This document shows positions 7,568 to 14,775 of a stretch of 15,540 bases of DNA, in pieces. Both the position numbers and the translations under genes were made by a program. Source of the stretch: an uncultured Ruminococcus sp. (lineage in GTDB: Bacteria > Bacillota > Clostridia > Oscillospirales > Ruminococcaceae); contig CALEPT010000164.1 in assembly GCA_937910385.1 (NCBI GenBank), positions 1 through 15,540 of the forward strand, given 5' to 3'. The notes beneath the pieces were generated by a model. It was not told the DNA's origin, made no database searches, and saw only the letters and a list, made by a program, of their open reading frames with translations. How positions within the stretch are numbered: the first letter of the stretch is position 1; every line of letters starts with the position of its first letter.

Positions 7568-8268
7568 TATAAGTCCTCCAGTTCTGCGGCAGGAACTCTC
7601 TTTTCATTCTCATATTCTTTTTTCACAAGTCCGTCCTTTATGATAATGACCTTATGCACCATATTTTTTATGGAATTATTGTGAGTAACTATCAGCATTG
7701 TAGTACCGTATTTTTCATTTATTTTCTCAAGAAGAACAAGTATATCACGGCTGGTTTTTGAATCCAGCGCACCTGTGGGCTCATCACACAGAAGCAGCTT
7801 GGGATTCTTTACAAGAGCTCTTGCAATAGCACATCTCTGCTGTTGTCCGCCCGAAAGCTGAGCAGGGAACTTATTCTGATGCTCTGTAAGTCCGAGAGTT
7901 TCGAGAAGCTCATCTATGTCAAGAGGTTTTTCGGCTATATACCGGCATATCTGTATATTCTCCCTGACAGTTAGATTTGGTACAAGATTATAGAACTGAA
8001 AGATGAATCCCAGATTATCACGCCGATAATCCGAAAGCTGTGCAGGCTTCATCCCGAAGATCTCGGTCCCGTCAACTGTTATCGAACCCGAATCCATAGT
8101 ATCAAGTCCGCCGATACAGTTAAGGAGCGTGGATTTTCCCGAGCCGCTTGTGCCTTGGATAACGCACATCTGTCCTCTTTCAAGTCCCGTGGAAACCCCT
8201 TTCAGCACCTGAATGTAGCTTGTATCCTTACCATAGCTTTTCTTAACGTCTTTCACCTGAAGATACAT
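7567..8268 (-). CDS. ABC transporter ATP-binding protein, LolD/MacB type
   Basis: This 233-residue cytoplasmic ATPase has all motifs in order: Walker A GTSGSGKST (39-47), Q-loop glutamine in FIFQFYN (Gln91), signature LSGGQQQR (138-145), Walker B LLLCDE (158-163) with D-loop GALD, and switch histidine in VTHN (His196). The length and the Q-loop and signature sequences are those of the MacB/LolD/FtsE group, which pairs with FtsX-type permeases such as the one encoded directly downstream. TTGGAGGAATATAA precedes the ATG. The gene lies 72 bases after the TetR gene, with a hairpin and an operator-like palindrome in the gap, so its expression may be set separately from the regulator's. It should power the permease of the same operon. 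Confidence 0.95.
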   Translation of the reverse strand: MYLQVKDVKKSYGKDTSYIQVLKGVSTGLERGQMCVIQGTSGSGKSTLLNCIGGLDTMDSGSITVDGTEIFGMKPAQLSDYRRDNLGFIFQFYNLVPNLTVRENIQICRYIAEKPLDIDELLETLGLTEHQNKFPAQLSGGQQQRCAIARALVKNPKLLLCDEPTGALDSKTSRDILVLLEKINEKYGTTMLIVTHNNSIKNMVHKVIIIKDGLVKKEYENEKRVPAAELEDL

Positions 8269-8284
8269 TTATATTCCTCCAATT

Positions 8285-8337
8285 GTAAGCATTCACTAAC
8301 ACATTATCAAAAGCAAAGGGAGTTCCCTCCCTGCTTT
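8285..8337 (-). promoter_or_regulatory. Hairpin and operator-like palindrome between TetR and ABC ATPase genes
   Basis: On the minus strand, AAAGCA-GGGAG pairs with CTCCC-TT-TGCTTT (8310-8337), giving an 11-bp stem with a two-base bulge, followed by a short T run; it could be an attenuator or partial terminator. It is followed by imperfect palindrome GTTAGTGAATGCTTAC (8285-8300), which shares 12 of 16 positions with the operator-like site upstream of the winged-helix gene. A GATAAT (8303-8308) might be a -10 box, but no matching -35 is seen. Confidence 0.45.
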
Positions 8338-8340
8338 ATA

Positions 8341-8949
8341 CTATTCTATAACATATTTCAGCCATGTTTCAACGAGCATATCCATGACCGGTTTTATCTC
8401 CTTGACAGCACTTTCCTTTTCCTCAACGTGTGTCAGAAGATGCACAAATGCGTTTATCTGCACGTGAGAAAACCAGTGCAGCATATATTCATTCACACAT
8501 TTATCCGGAAACGCCGCAAGATAATAATTTGCAAGAGCCATATTATGCTTCTCTATCATCTCCACAAAACGGTCGATGATCCCTTCATACCGTGAGCCGG
8601 ATGACTTCTCAAGCAGGATAAGCATAGCATCGCGGTCGGCGTATAATGCTGATATCATCATCTCGGCAAACTCATCATGGTCGCCGGAGGTGTGCTGAAA
8701 ATCAGTAATATCTGTTTCCATATCCTCTGAAAAGTGCTGTTCTATTGCTGTAATAATACGCTGCAGCGGTTCGTCAACCACAGCACCGAATAGTCCGTTT
8801 TTGTCCTTGAAAAAGAAGTATATCGCTCCTGTTGTCAGGCCGGCAGCGGAGCAGATCGCTCGCAGAGAAGCCTTTTCAAAACCTTTTTCCATAAACTCTT
8901 TTTTTGCACATATAATGAGATTTTCACGGCTTTCATTTTCATTATCCAT
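8341..8949 (-). CDS. TetR/AcrR-family regulator of the ABC efflux operon
   Basis: The protein has 202 residues. Its N-terminal helix-turn-helix (about residues 26-47: KASLRAICSAAGLTTGAIYF) is followed by FKDKNGLFGAVVDE, the usual link to the helical ligand-binding domain. GAGGTGG precedes the ATG. It is the first gene of a three-gene unit with the ABC ATPase and FtsX-type permease downstream, the common arrangement in which TetR represses an efflux system until its ligand binds. A 32-bp perfect palindrome covers the -10 box of its promoter, strongly suggesting autorepression. It resembles the other TetR protein (4066-4695) in both the DNA-binding region (GLTTGAIY/GITTGALY) and the middle of the ligand domain. 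The ligand is not predictable. Confidence 0.92.
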   Translation of the reverse strand: MDNENESRENLIICAKKEFMEKGFEKASLRAICSAAGLTTGAIYFFFKDKNGLFGAVVDEPLQRIITAIEQHFSEDMETDITDFQHTSGDHDEFAEMMISALYADRDAMLILLEKSSGSRYEGIIDRFVEMIEKHNMALANYYLAAFPDKCVNEYMLHWFSHVQINAFVHLLTHVEEKESAVKEIKPVMDMLVETWLKYVIE

Positions 8950-8962
8950 AGATCCACCTCAC

Positions 8963-9018
8963 AAGATAACATTGTTACGTAACAATGTTATCTTACCACA
9001 TATCCATTGTTTTGTCAA
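8963..9018 (-). promoter_or_regulatory. Promoter of the TetR-ABC operon with a 32-bp perfect palindromic operator
   Basis: TTGACA (9013-9018) and TAAGAT (8990-8995) on the minus strand are separated by 17 bases. The palindrome at 8963-8994 is perfect over 16 bases per arm (arm GTAACAATGTTATCTT) and overlaps the -10 box and start site. Its core GTAACA/TGTTAC is typical of TetR-family operators. The rest of 8950-9068 holds only the ribosome binding site and AT-rich spacer. Confidence 0.85.
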
Positions 9019-9068
9019 CCACTTTTTCAGATTTTTTTCAAAAAAAGCAAAACGAATGATTCGGACAT

Positions 9069-9106
9069 AAAAAAGCGCCGGAAAGCACTACCTGCTTCCC
9101 GACGCT
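9069..9106 (-). terminator. Terminator of the methyltransferase/hydrolase operon
   Basis: A 14-bp stem with two G-T pairs (9074-9087 with 9093-9106) and a five-base loop is followed on the minus strand by TTTTTT. It lies about 60 bases after the stop codon at 9168 and separates the long operon from the TetR-ABC unit. Nothing else is seen between 9107 and 9167. Confidence 0.85.
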
Positions 9107-9167
9107 CTGTTACTGTTAGGTATATATCATTCCATGCACTTCAGCGCTTCTGCCGTATCAATGTGCC

Positions 9168-9911
9168 TTATCCTTCAATGATCTTCTGTAAACTGCGGAC
9201 ATAATCATAGTTTTCCTTCATCATGTACTCGCAGTGCTCATAGCCCTCACGCACAATGATATGGGCGTGAGGGTACAGCTTTTCAACAAGAGGCTTGCTG
9301 GTCTTTGTGTAAAGCTCCTTCTCGCCCCAGTCAAACCAGATATGCTTCTGCATATCCTCGGTAATAAGAGGAGTATTCCCCACAACACAGGCATTTCCGA
9401 TGTTTCGGATACTGGTCTTGTTGAATTGAAGAAAAGTATCCGCCATGTGCTCGGCAATGTCTCTGCCGTAGCGCTTTACAAAGTCGGATATGCCTTTTTC
9501 TCTGTTTTTTGCGATCATATTCTTCTGCCAGACCAGTACAGGGGCAAAGATGTTCCGCATAACGAGTCCGAGTCTTGCAACAGGAGCACCGTCAAGATAG
9601 ACGTTCTCTATCTCAAGGTCAGTATAGTCCAGCATTTTCAGAGCAACTGCCGCTCCAAGCGACGCCCCGTAAAGCAGCTTGATCTTCACCTTGCCTGACT
9701 TCAACAAGTAGTCATGAAGAGCCGCCGCCTCTGCACGGGCTGAGCGGAAGTCTCTTTTTTCGCTGCCATGATCTCCCATATCAGGAGCAATAACGCAGTA
9801 GTCACCCAGCTTCTGTCCAACAGCTTCATACATTTTTTCACCCGTTATCCCCATAGGATGAAGGATAATGACTGTTTGAGCTGTCTCATTTCCGTGTTTG
9901 TGAATGTACAT
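9168..9911 (-). CDS. Alpha/beta hydrolase
   Basis: This 247-residue cytoplasmic protein has the alpha/beta hydrolase fold. It shows oxyanion-hole segment HPMG (18-21), an early-strand motif APDMGDHG (42-49), nucleophile elbow GASLG with Ser84, a likely acid at Asp194 (WFDWGEKE) and catalytic histidine His226 in GYEHCEY. All triad positions are present, so it is probably an active esterase, lipase or amidase; the substrate cannot be read from sequence. There is no signal peptide. AGGAGG precedes the ATG. It is the last gene of the long operon, 10 bases after a methyltransferase gene, and the third hydrolase of that operon, though not closely similar to the one at 13246-14241. Confidence 0.88.
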   Translation of the reverse strand: MYIHKHGNETAQTVIILHPMGITGEKMYEAVGQKLGDYCVIAPDMGDHGSEKRDFRSARAEAAALHDYLLKSGKVKIKLLYGASLGAAVALKMLDYTDLEIENVYLDGAPVARLGLVMRNIFAPVLVWQKNMIAKNREKGISDFVKRYGRDIAEHMADTFLQFNKTSIRNIGNACVVGNTPLITEDMQKHIWFDWGEKELYTKTSKPLVEKLYPHAHIIVREGYEHCEYMMKENYDYVRSLQKIIEG

Positions 9912-9921
9912 ATTTTCCTCC

Positions 9922-10566
9922 TCATTCCGGCTTTCTTACAACGCAATGCAAGCGGCAGAAGCCACGTTTCTCAAAGGACTCCATGTGAAGTCCTGCATTT
10001 TTACTCAGTTCCCTGATGTCCTCTCTGCCGTAGATTCGCACATCGCCCTTTCCGATAAGGTGTGCAAGGGACATCTCGATCGTGTTGCAGAACCAGCGCA
10101 CTGCCGCTGAATTCATGGTCATATCACGAAGCACAAGTCTTCCGCCGGGACGAAGCACACGGCTGACGCTGTTAAAAAAGTCCTGTGGGTTTGGGTAGTG
10201 GTGGAAGCTCTCACAGCAGATCACCACATCGAAGGAATTTGCCTCAAAGGGCAGATTTTCGCAGTCTCCCACCACAAGCTCCACATTTTTCAAAGCCTTT
10301 CGCTTGGCGACCTCTATCATTTTCGGTGTCAGGTCAATTCCAGTGTAGTGCTTCTCCGGGTACTTTTCGTGGAGCAGAGTCAGCATGGGACCTGTTCCGC
10401 AGCCGCAGTCCAGAAGGTCATTGAAAGGCTCCTTTTCAAGTTCCGCAAGCACATCGGGATAGTCCTTTTTACACATATTATAGACTCCGGCATTGTCCGA
10501 TTCATAGATCTCGGCGGCTTTGGTAAACTCCTTCACGGACAGGTCTTTGTATTCTTTGCTTGTCAT
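9922..10566 (-). CDS. Class I SAM-dependent methyltransferase, UbiE-like
   Basis: The 214-residue protein has a Rossmann-type methyltransferase core (Methyltransf_11 kind). Motif I is LLDCGCGTG (51-59), the acidic residue binding the SAM ribose is Asp78 (GIDLT), motif II includes GDCENLPF (100-107) and SFDVVICCESFHH, and motif III is RVLRPGGRLVLRD (136-148). The overall pattern resembles UbiE/COQ5 C-methyltransferases, but a menaquinone role is not supported by the neighbours. AAAGGAG precedes the ATG. It lies between the ICMT-like gene (12-base gap) and the terminal hydrolase gene. The substrate is unknown. It is less similar to the other two soluble methyltransferases of the operon than those are to each other. 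Confidence 0.9.
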   Translation of the reverse strand: MTSKEYKDLSVKEFTKAAEIYESDNAGVYNMCKKDYPDVLAELEKEPFNDLLDCGCGTGPMLTLLHEKYPEKHYTGIDLTPKMIEVAKRKALKNVELVVGDCENLPFEANSFDVVICCESFHHYPNPQDFFNSVSRVLRPGGRLVLRDMTMNSAAVRWFCNTIEMSLAHLIGKGDVRIYGREDIRELSKNAGLHMESFEKRGFCRLHCVVRKPE

Positions 10567-10578
10567 AATGCGCTCCTT

Positions 10579-11064
10579 TCAGTTTCGCTTCCACGGGATA
10601 CACCGATTGACACGTTTACAGTAATCCTCATATTCCTGCCCGTATAGCTTGCGCAGCCATTTTTCTTCTGTATGCTTCATCAGAACTGTCATGAAAAGCC
10701 AATATACAAAAGGCAGTACCAAGAAAAATGCATTCCCGATTATCAGAATGATTCCGGTATTTGCAATCATGAAGGCAGAATATATTGGATTCCGAACCCA
10801 AGCGTAAATACCGGTTGTTACCAGATGATTTTTCTTGATATTATCATCGACCTTTGACACGATAACTGCCATAATCCAAATAATAATCCCGAGAGCAATC
10901 AGGATAGCACCCAGAATCAAAATAGGGATTCTGACGAACGTCAGCTTTCCTGCTTCAAATACGGGCAGATTTCTGCAAAGAAAAGCGATAATCGTGAACA
11001 GCGCGATGGTGTATACATAAATCGGTCCGACACCGAACAGCGGTAAATGTTCTTTTTTCTTCAT
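10579..11064 (-). CDS. Isoprenylcysteine carboxyl methyltransferase (ICMT)-like membrane methyltransferase
   Basis: I choose the ATG at 11064 (161 residues), preceded by TAGGAGAAATATA; an upstream in-frame ATG at 11091 lies within the end of the ZIP gene and has no ribosome binding site. Several membrane helices are visible in the N-terminal two thirds (about residues 12-30, 46-69, 92-110, 113-130). The C-terminal half carries the conserved ICMT/phospholipid methyltransferase signature: HLVTTGIYAWVRNPIYSA followed, after two helices, by EEKWLRKLYGQEYEDYCKRV and a final RCIPW. Bacterial members methylate small or lipid-linked substrates in the membrane using SAM; most are uncharacterised. Prenyl-protein substrates are not expected in bacteria, so the target here is probably a lipid or hydrophobic small molecule (inference). 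The gene is translationally close to the ZIP gene (10-base gap). Confidence 0.85.
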   Translation of the reverse strand: MKKKEHLPLFGVGPIYVYTIALFTIIAFLCRNLPVFEAGKLTFVRIPILILGAILIALGIIIWIMAVIVSKVDDNIKKNHLVTTGIYAWVRNPIYSAFMIANTGIILIIGNAFFLVLPFVYWLFMTVLMKHTEEKWLRKLYGQEYEDYCKRVNRCIPWKRN

Positions 11065-11074
11065 TATATTTCTC

Positions 11075-11857
11075 CTATCCCAAAGTAACATCCAAAATCA
11101 TCATCAGTGTAAAGCCAACAGAGAACAGGATAACACCGATGTTTGAATGTTCACCCTCTGACATTTCGGGTATCAGTTCTTCCACTACTACATAGATCAT
11201 TGCGCCGGCGGCAAAGCTCAGTAAATATGGCATTACCGGCAGCAATCGGCTTGCAAACAGTATCGTGAGCAATGCGCCTATCGGTTCGACTGCTCCAGAT
11301 AATACACCGCCTGCAAATGCCATGCCTTTACTTTTTCCCTCTGCATGAAGCGGCATAGAAATGATCGCTCCTTCAGGGAGATTCTGTATTGCAATGCCGA
11401 GCGCAAGAGCCATTGCGCCGCCTGCGGTCATATCTGCCGAGCCCGTCAAAAAGCCTGCATATACGATACCGACCGCCATTCCTTCTGGAATATTATGCAG
11501 CGTTACCGCAAGCACCATCATCGTTGATCGTGCCAGTTTTGACGGCAAACCCTCGGCTTTTTCAGCGTTCATGTGCAGATGTGGTATCAGACTGTCAAGC
11601 AGCAAAAGGAACAGAACACCGCACCAGAATCCGACCACAGCAGGCAAAAAAGCGAGCTTCCCCATATTCTCTGACATATCCATCGCAGGAATGATCAGAC
11701 TCCAGATCGAAGCGGCTGTCATCACGCCTGCGGCAAAGCCGGTCAATGCCCGCTGAACGCATCTGCTCAGATCATGCTTCATGAAAAGCACACAACCTGC
11801 GCCGAGTGATGTGCCGAGAAAAGGAATCAAAAGTCCTGATAATATTTCTTTGTTCAT
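11075..11857 (-). CDS. ZIP-family divalent metal transporter
   Basis: A 260-residue integral membrane protein with about eight helices. The two metal-site motifs of the ZIP family are intact: HNIPEG (His121 to Gly126) in helix 4 and QNLPEG (158-163) in helix 5. A third acidic site lies in VVVEELIPE (about 223-231). The short variable loop carries HLHMNAEK (His93, His95), a small histidine cluster as in other ZIPs. Length and motifs fit the ZupT/GufA branch, which imports zinc, iron or manganese. The start codon overlaps the stop of the upstream methyltransferase gene (ATGA), so the two are coupled. A metal importer in the middle of a methyltransferase/hydrolase operon suggests that metal supply, or a metal-binding product, is part of the system; this is inference. 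Confidence 0.92.
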   Translation of the reverse strand: MNKEILSGLLIPFLGTSLGAGCVLFMKHDLSRCVQRALTGFAAGVMTAASIWSLIIPAMDMSENMGKLAFLPAVVGFWCGVLFLLLLDSLIPHLHMNAEKAEGLPSKLARSTMMVLAVTLHNIPEGMAVGIVYAGFLTGSADMTAGGAMALALGIAIQNLPEGAIISMPLHAEGKSKGMAFAGGVLSGAVEPIGALLTILFASRLLPVMPYLLSFAAGAMIYVVVEELIPEMSEGEHSNIGVILFSVGFTLMMILDVTLG

Positions 11858-12639
11858 TTTCTCCCCACAAGCAGTGACGAACCGCTAAGCCCGAGGATAG
11901 CTGCTTCTCCTTTTGTCATAAACATACCATTTGTTGTGTTGATGAGTTCAGCCACTTCATAGCCATTATTATACAGCTCATTGACAAACTCCTGCATATC
12001 GCCATAGCGTGACTTTGACATTATATCGTGAATGGCAAATGTTCCACCCTTTTTCAGCACACGGAGAGTTTCTCGCAGCAGATCCTGCTTGTTCACTCCC
12101 GTGATGTTATGATATACATAATTGCTGGTAACTGCATCGAAATATTCGTCCGGGAAATCAAGCTTGCAGGCATCGCCATGCTGGAATTCCGTATTAGCTG
12201 CTCCCTCTGCGTTAGAATTATCCTCGCAAAGCTGCTGACTAAATAAGGCATACTCCTTGCCCCAGCGGTCAATACCGATCATTCTTCCCTGAGGATTTCT
12301 CTTTGCGCAGGCTATGGTAAGTGCACCGCTTCCGCAGCCTACGTCCAGCCCGATTCCGCCTTCGGTCAGTGTAACATATTCAGCAGTACCTTCAACGATT
12401 TCCTTTGAAAGCTGACGCTTGCCGTCATAAGAAAACTTTCCGTGTGCATAAACGCTCCACGCTGCCATTGCACCGCATAAAAGTGTACCTACTCCGGCAA
12501 CTCCCACAAGTATCTTTTTCAGCCTCGTGTCAAGCTCCGAGCAAAGCATAGCAGATGTTCCTGCGCCCAGAACCGCCGTACTAGCAGTAAGTGCACCTAT
12601 CATTCCGTTTGGTACCCAGTTCTTATAATTTGCACTCAT
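11854..12639 (-). CDS. Membrane-anchored class I SAM-dependent methyltransferase
   Basis: A 261-residue protein with two probable N-terminal membrane helices (about 12-33 and 42-65, Ala/Gly-rich) followed by a methyltransferase core. The core shows motif I GLDVGCGSG (97-105), acidic residue Asp124 (MIGID), the GDACKLDFPDEYFDAV segment (155-170) and motif III LRVLKKGGTF (192-201) with AIHDI after it. The hydrophobic N-terminus is unusual for class I enzymes and should place the catalytic domain at the inner face of the membrane, in keeping with a lipophilic substrate. AAGGAG precedes the ATG. The end overlaps the ZIP gene by four bases. A hydrophobic C-terminal stretch (AAILGLSGSSLLVG) completes the core sheet. 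The substrate is unknown. Confidence 0.88.
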   Translation of the reverse strand: MSANYKNWVPNGMIGALTASTAVLGAGTSAMLCSELDTRLKKILVGVAGVGTLLCGAMAAWSVYAHGKFSYDGKRQLSKEIVEGTAEYVTLTEGGIGLDVGCGSGALTIACAKRNPQGRMIGIDRWGKEYALFSQQLCEDNSNAEGAANTEFQHGDACKLDFPDEYFDAVTSNYVYHNITGVNKQDLLRETLRVLKKGGTFAIHDIMSKSRYGDMQEFVNELYNNGYEVAELINTTNGMFMTKGEAAILGLSGSSLLVGRK

Positions 12640-12652
12640 AGCTTACACTCCT

Positions 12653-13249
12653 TTATCTTTTATATCCCATTACTAAAAACAGGTTTTCCTTTTTATTTAT
12701 TGATATATCAGAAAATCCTGCTGCTTTCAGCATATCAGCGATCTGCTCTGCCGTATATCTGGTCATGCAAGGAACTTTCTTTTCCCAATCCACATTCGGA
12801 TCTCCGTAATTATTGATGACCGCAAAGCAGCCGCCCTTAACCAGTGAACGGTAGATCTCCCTAAAGGCTTTTTCGGGATTTTTCCAGAAGAAGACCGTTT
12901 CAAAAGCGGTGATTAGATCAATACTGTTATCCTTAAACGGCAGCTTTTCAGCACTGCCTTTGATGATCTTTACCCGCTTGCCGATCTCGGCTTTATTTAC
13001 TTTCTGTGCTTTTTTTACGCTCTCATCGGAAATATCCAGACCTATGAACTTCGCCTTTGCACTCATTTCCAGCATTCGCCTGATGTTGTAACCGACGCCG
13101 CATCCAAGGTCTGCGACCTTGCCGTTTCCGGGGATCTTTATTCGCTCCAACGCCCACTGTGCCATAGGCAGATGCTCTTTATCCATGCTGACAAGCATCA
13201 ATCGGCCAAGAAGTCCTTTGGGATTTCCGAAATTGTCTGTAAAACTCAT
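12653..13249 (-). CDS. Class I SAM-dependent methyltransferase (paralog of the enzyme at 14776-15399)
   Basis: A 198-residue soluble methyltransferase. It shows motif I VADLGCGVG (45-53), acidic residue Asp72 (GLDIS), GSAEKLPFKDNSIDLITAFE (98-117), and an aromatic FFW (120-122) where many relatives have a substrate-side loop. VKGGCFAVIN forms motif III. The N-terminal region (GLLGRLMLVSMDKEHLPMAQWALE) and the TAFETVFFW block are shared with the protein at 14776-15399, so the two are clear paralogs. AAAGGAG precedes the ATG. The start overlaps the stop of the hydrolase gene (ATGA), and 13 bases separate it from the membrane-anchored methyltransferase. It is likely a small-molecule methyltransferase; the substrate is unknown. 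Confidence 0.9.
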   Translation of the reverse strand: MSFTDNFGNPKGLLGRLMLVSMDKEHLPMAQWALERIKIPGNGKVADLGCGVGYNIRRMLEMSAKAKFIGLDISDESVKKAQKVNKAEIGKRVKIIKGSAEKLPFKDNSIDLITAFETVFFWKNPEKAFREIYRSLVKGGCFAVINNYGDPNVDWEKKVPCMTRYTAEQIADMLKAAGFSDISINKKENLFLVMGYKR

Positions 13250-14241
13250 ATTTTTGCTCCTTTACTGAAATAATTCCTTATCAACTGCATCACTTCATTA
13301 AATGCCGGTTTACAGCCGGGAATAAAATATTGCATAGCATAGCAGTGGTGCATTCCCTTACCCACATGGATAATGCACTTTGCGCCTGCTTTCCGATAGC
13401 TCTCCGCATAGCTCGGAGCAAAGGCGTACAGAGTCTCCGCTGTTCCGTAATAAAAGTGTGTCAAGGGAGCATTTCTGAAATCACCATGTGCGGTTGCGAG
13501 GTATTTTTCTGGTACTTCCCTGCCGTGGCACATGATCTCACGGGCGGTGTACATATACTCCGCAGGTATCATTATGTCTCTTTTGTCAAGTCTGGCAATT
13601 GCAGCTTTCTCGTCATCTGTGACAGGGACGCTTCCCGGAGAGATCGGTATCAGCAGTCCGGGCATTGGGAGGCTTTCTCCGCCGTCATTCAGCTCGTTTA
13701 TGTATGTGATAATATCGAGAAGAAGTGCCGCACCGGAAGAAAATCCCAGAAATACAATGTTTTCCGGCTTGTAGTATCTGAGCATCTTCTTATAGCACTC
13801 AAATATCATCTCCACGTTTTCCAGCATATCGTGTTCGTGGCACATGGGATAGTACGGGAACCACACATCGGAGTCCGTTATTCCGCCTATTTTTCCGGAA
13901 AGCCCTACATCTCCGCTGTCAGAGCCGAGGATCATTCCTCCGCCGAAGACGAACAGCACAGAATTCCTCCGCCTTTTCTTTTCAATGTTGATCTCAAGGC
14001 AGTGATACTGTCCCTGTATCATGTGATCGGTGTAGTGAGCCTTGTTGTCGGTCGGCATGGAGAAATGCCGATTTTTCGCATTCATTTTCGCTGCCTTTGC
14101 AAGGACTTCCTCCTTTGTTCCAACAAGGCTTTCCTTCATTTTCATCGCCTTTACGACCTTTTTTGTCAGCCTGTACAGCGGACTTTCAAGGCCATCAGGT
14201 GCTTTCACAACTTTGTCACTTTTATCAAATCTCAATATCAT
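13246..14241 (-). CDS. Alpha/beta hydrolase of the hormone-sensitive-lipase/acetyl-esterase type
   Basis: The 331 residues carry an alpha/beta hydrolase core: oxyanion segment FVFGGGMILGS (97-107, GGG in place of the common HGGG), nucleophile elbow GFSSG with Ser168, SPGS at 201-204, a likely acid at Glu269 in YYGTAETLYA, and the catalytic histidine in GMHHCYAM (His298 or His299). The pattern fits hormone-sensitive-lipase relatives (acetyl-esterase type), which cleave short acyl esters. No signal peptide is seen. The start is uncertain: GGAGG lies only two bases before the ATG at 14241, so the TTG two codons later (14235) has better spacing. The gene overlaps the next methyltransferase gene by four bases. 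The substrate is unknown. Confidence 0.85.
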   Translation of the reverse strand: MILRFDKSDKVVKAPDGLESPLYRLTKKVVKAMKMKESLVGTKEEVLAKAAKMNAKNRHFSMPTDNKAHYTDHMIQGQYHCLEINIEKKRRRNSVLFVFGGGMILGSDSGDVGLSGKIGGITDSDVWFPYYPMCHEHDMLENVEMIFECYKKMLRYYKPENIVFLGFSSGAALLLDIITYINELNDGGESLPMPGLLIPISPGSVPVTDDEKAAIARLDKRDIMIPAEYMYTAREIMCHGREVPEKYLATAHGDFRNAPLTHFYYGTAETLYAFAPSYAESYRKAGAKCIIHVGKGMHHCYAMQYFIPGCKPAFNEVMQLIRNYFSKGAKI

Positions 14242-14274
14242 AACCTCCGTTTTTCAGAATTGCTGCTTTATCGC

Positions 14275-14766
14275 TCAGAACAGCACCGTGCATATGAACG
14301 CGATCAGAAGACTTACCAGAATATGTGCCAGTATTTCCTTAAGATGCGATCTCCAGTTATAGCCGAATAAATGAGGACCAACAATACTTTTTACTTCCGG
14401 GAAATAATGTGGGAAGAAACTGCTGTGACATAGCAGGAACCAGTCAAAAACAACAATATCAAACGCTTTCATTCCCCACAGCATGATAAGATTTCTTATG
14501 AAAAACTGACCAAAGCTGAAACCGCTCCTGATACCGTCCCATGCACCGAAAACGACCGCTCCAAGCATCATTGCCAGCGCCAGTATCAGCAACGCCCAGC
14601 CAAGTATGTGCTGTCCCTTGAAGCGCTCAGGTTTTGGCCGAGCAGCCTCCTGTATCTCTTTCGGAGCGGTAGTGAAAAAACGCTTGTCCTGTACGAATCC
14701 CACTGCTCCCCAGAGCAGCAGAAACAGCCCTGCCATCATAACCAGCGTCAGAATTAAAGTTGTCAT
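14275..14766 (-). CDS. Small integral membrane protein, function unknown
   Basis: The 163 residues contain four probable membrane helices (about 3-23, 54-75, 88-110, 143-162), with a cytoplasmic-looking basic linker (about 27-52, KEIQEAARPKPERFKG) after the first. A conserved-looking central part has WGMKAFDIVVFDWFLLCH and a His/Pro/Tyr-rich stretch (SSFFPHYFPEV) that could face the membrane surface. I do not recognise the family. AAGGTG precedes the ATG. It lies nine bases after a methyltransferase gene and 33 bases before a hydrolase gene in the long operon, so it is likely to work with membrane-associated steps of that system. Confidence 0.75.
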   Translation of the reverse strand: MTTLILTLVMMAGLFLLLWGAVGFVQDKRFFTTAPKEIQEAARPKPERFKGQHILGWALLILALAMMLGAVVFGAWDGIRSGFSFGQFFIRNLIMLWGMKAFDIVVFDWFLLCHSSFFPHYFPEVKSIVGPHLFGYNWRSHLKEILAHILVSLLIAFICTVLF

Positions 14767-14775
14767 TCCATCACC

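Noticed and set aside
7007..7684. A 225-codon open frame on the plus strand
   Set aside because: It is antisense to the ABC permease and ATPase genes, with no motif or ribosome binding site supporting it.
13330..14370. A 346-codon open frame on the plus strand
   Set aside because: It lies antisense to the hydrolase gene at 13246-14241, which has a full set of catalytic motifs and fits the operon. The plus-strand protein has no recognisable motif and is Cys/His/Arg-rich like other antisense shadows.
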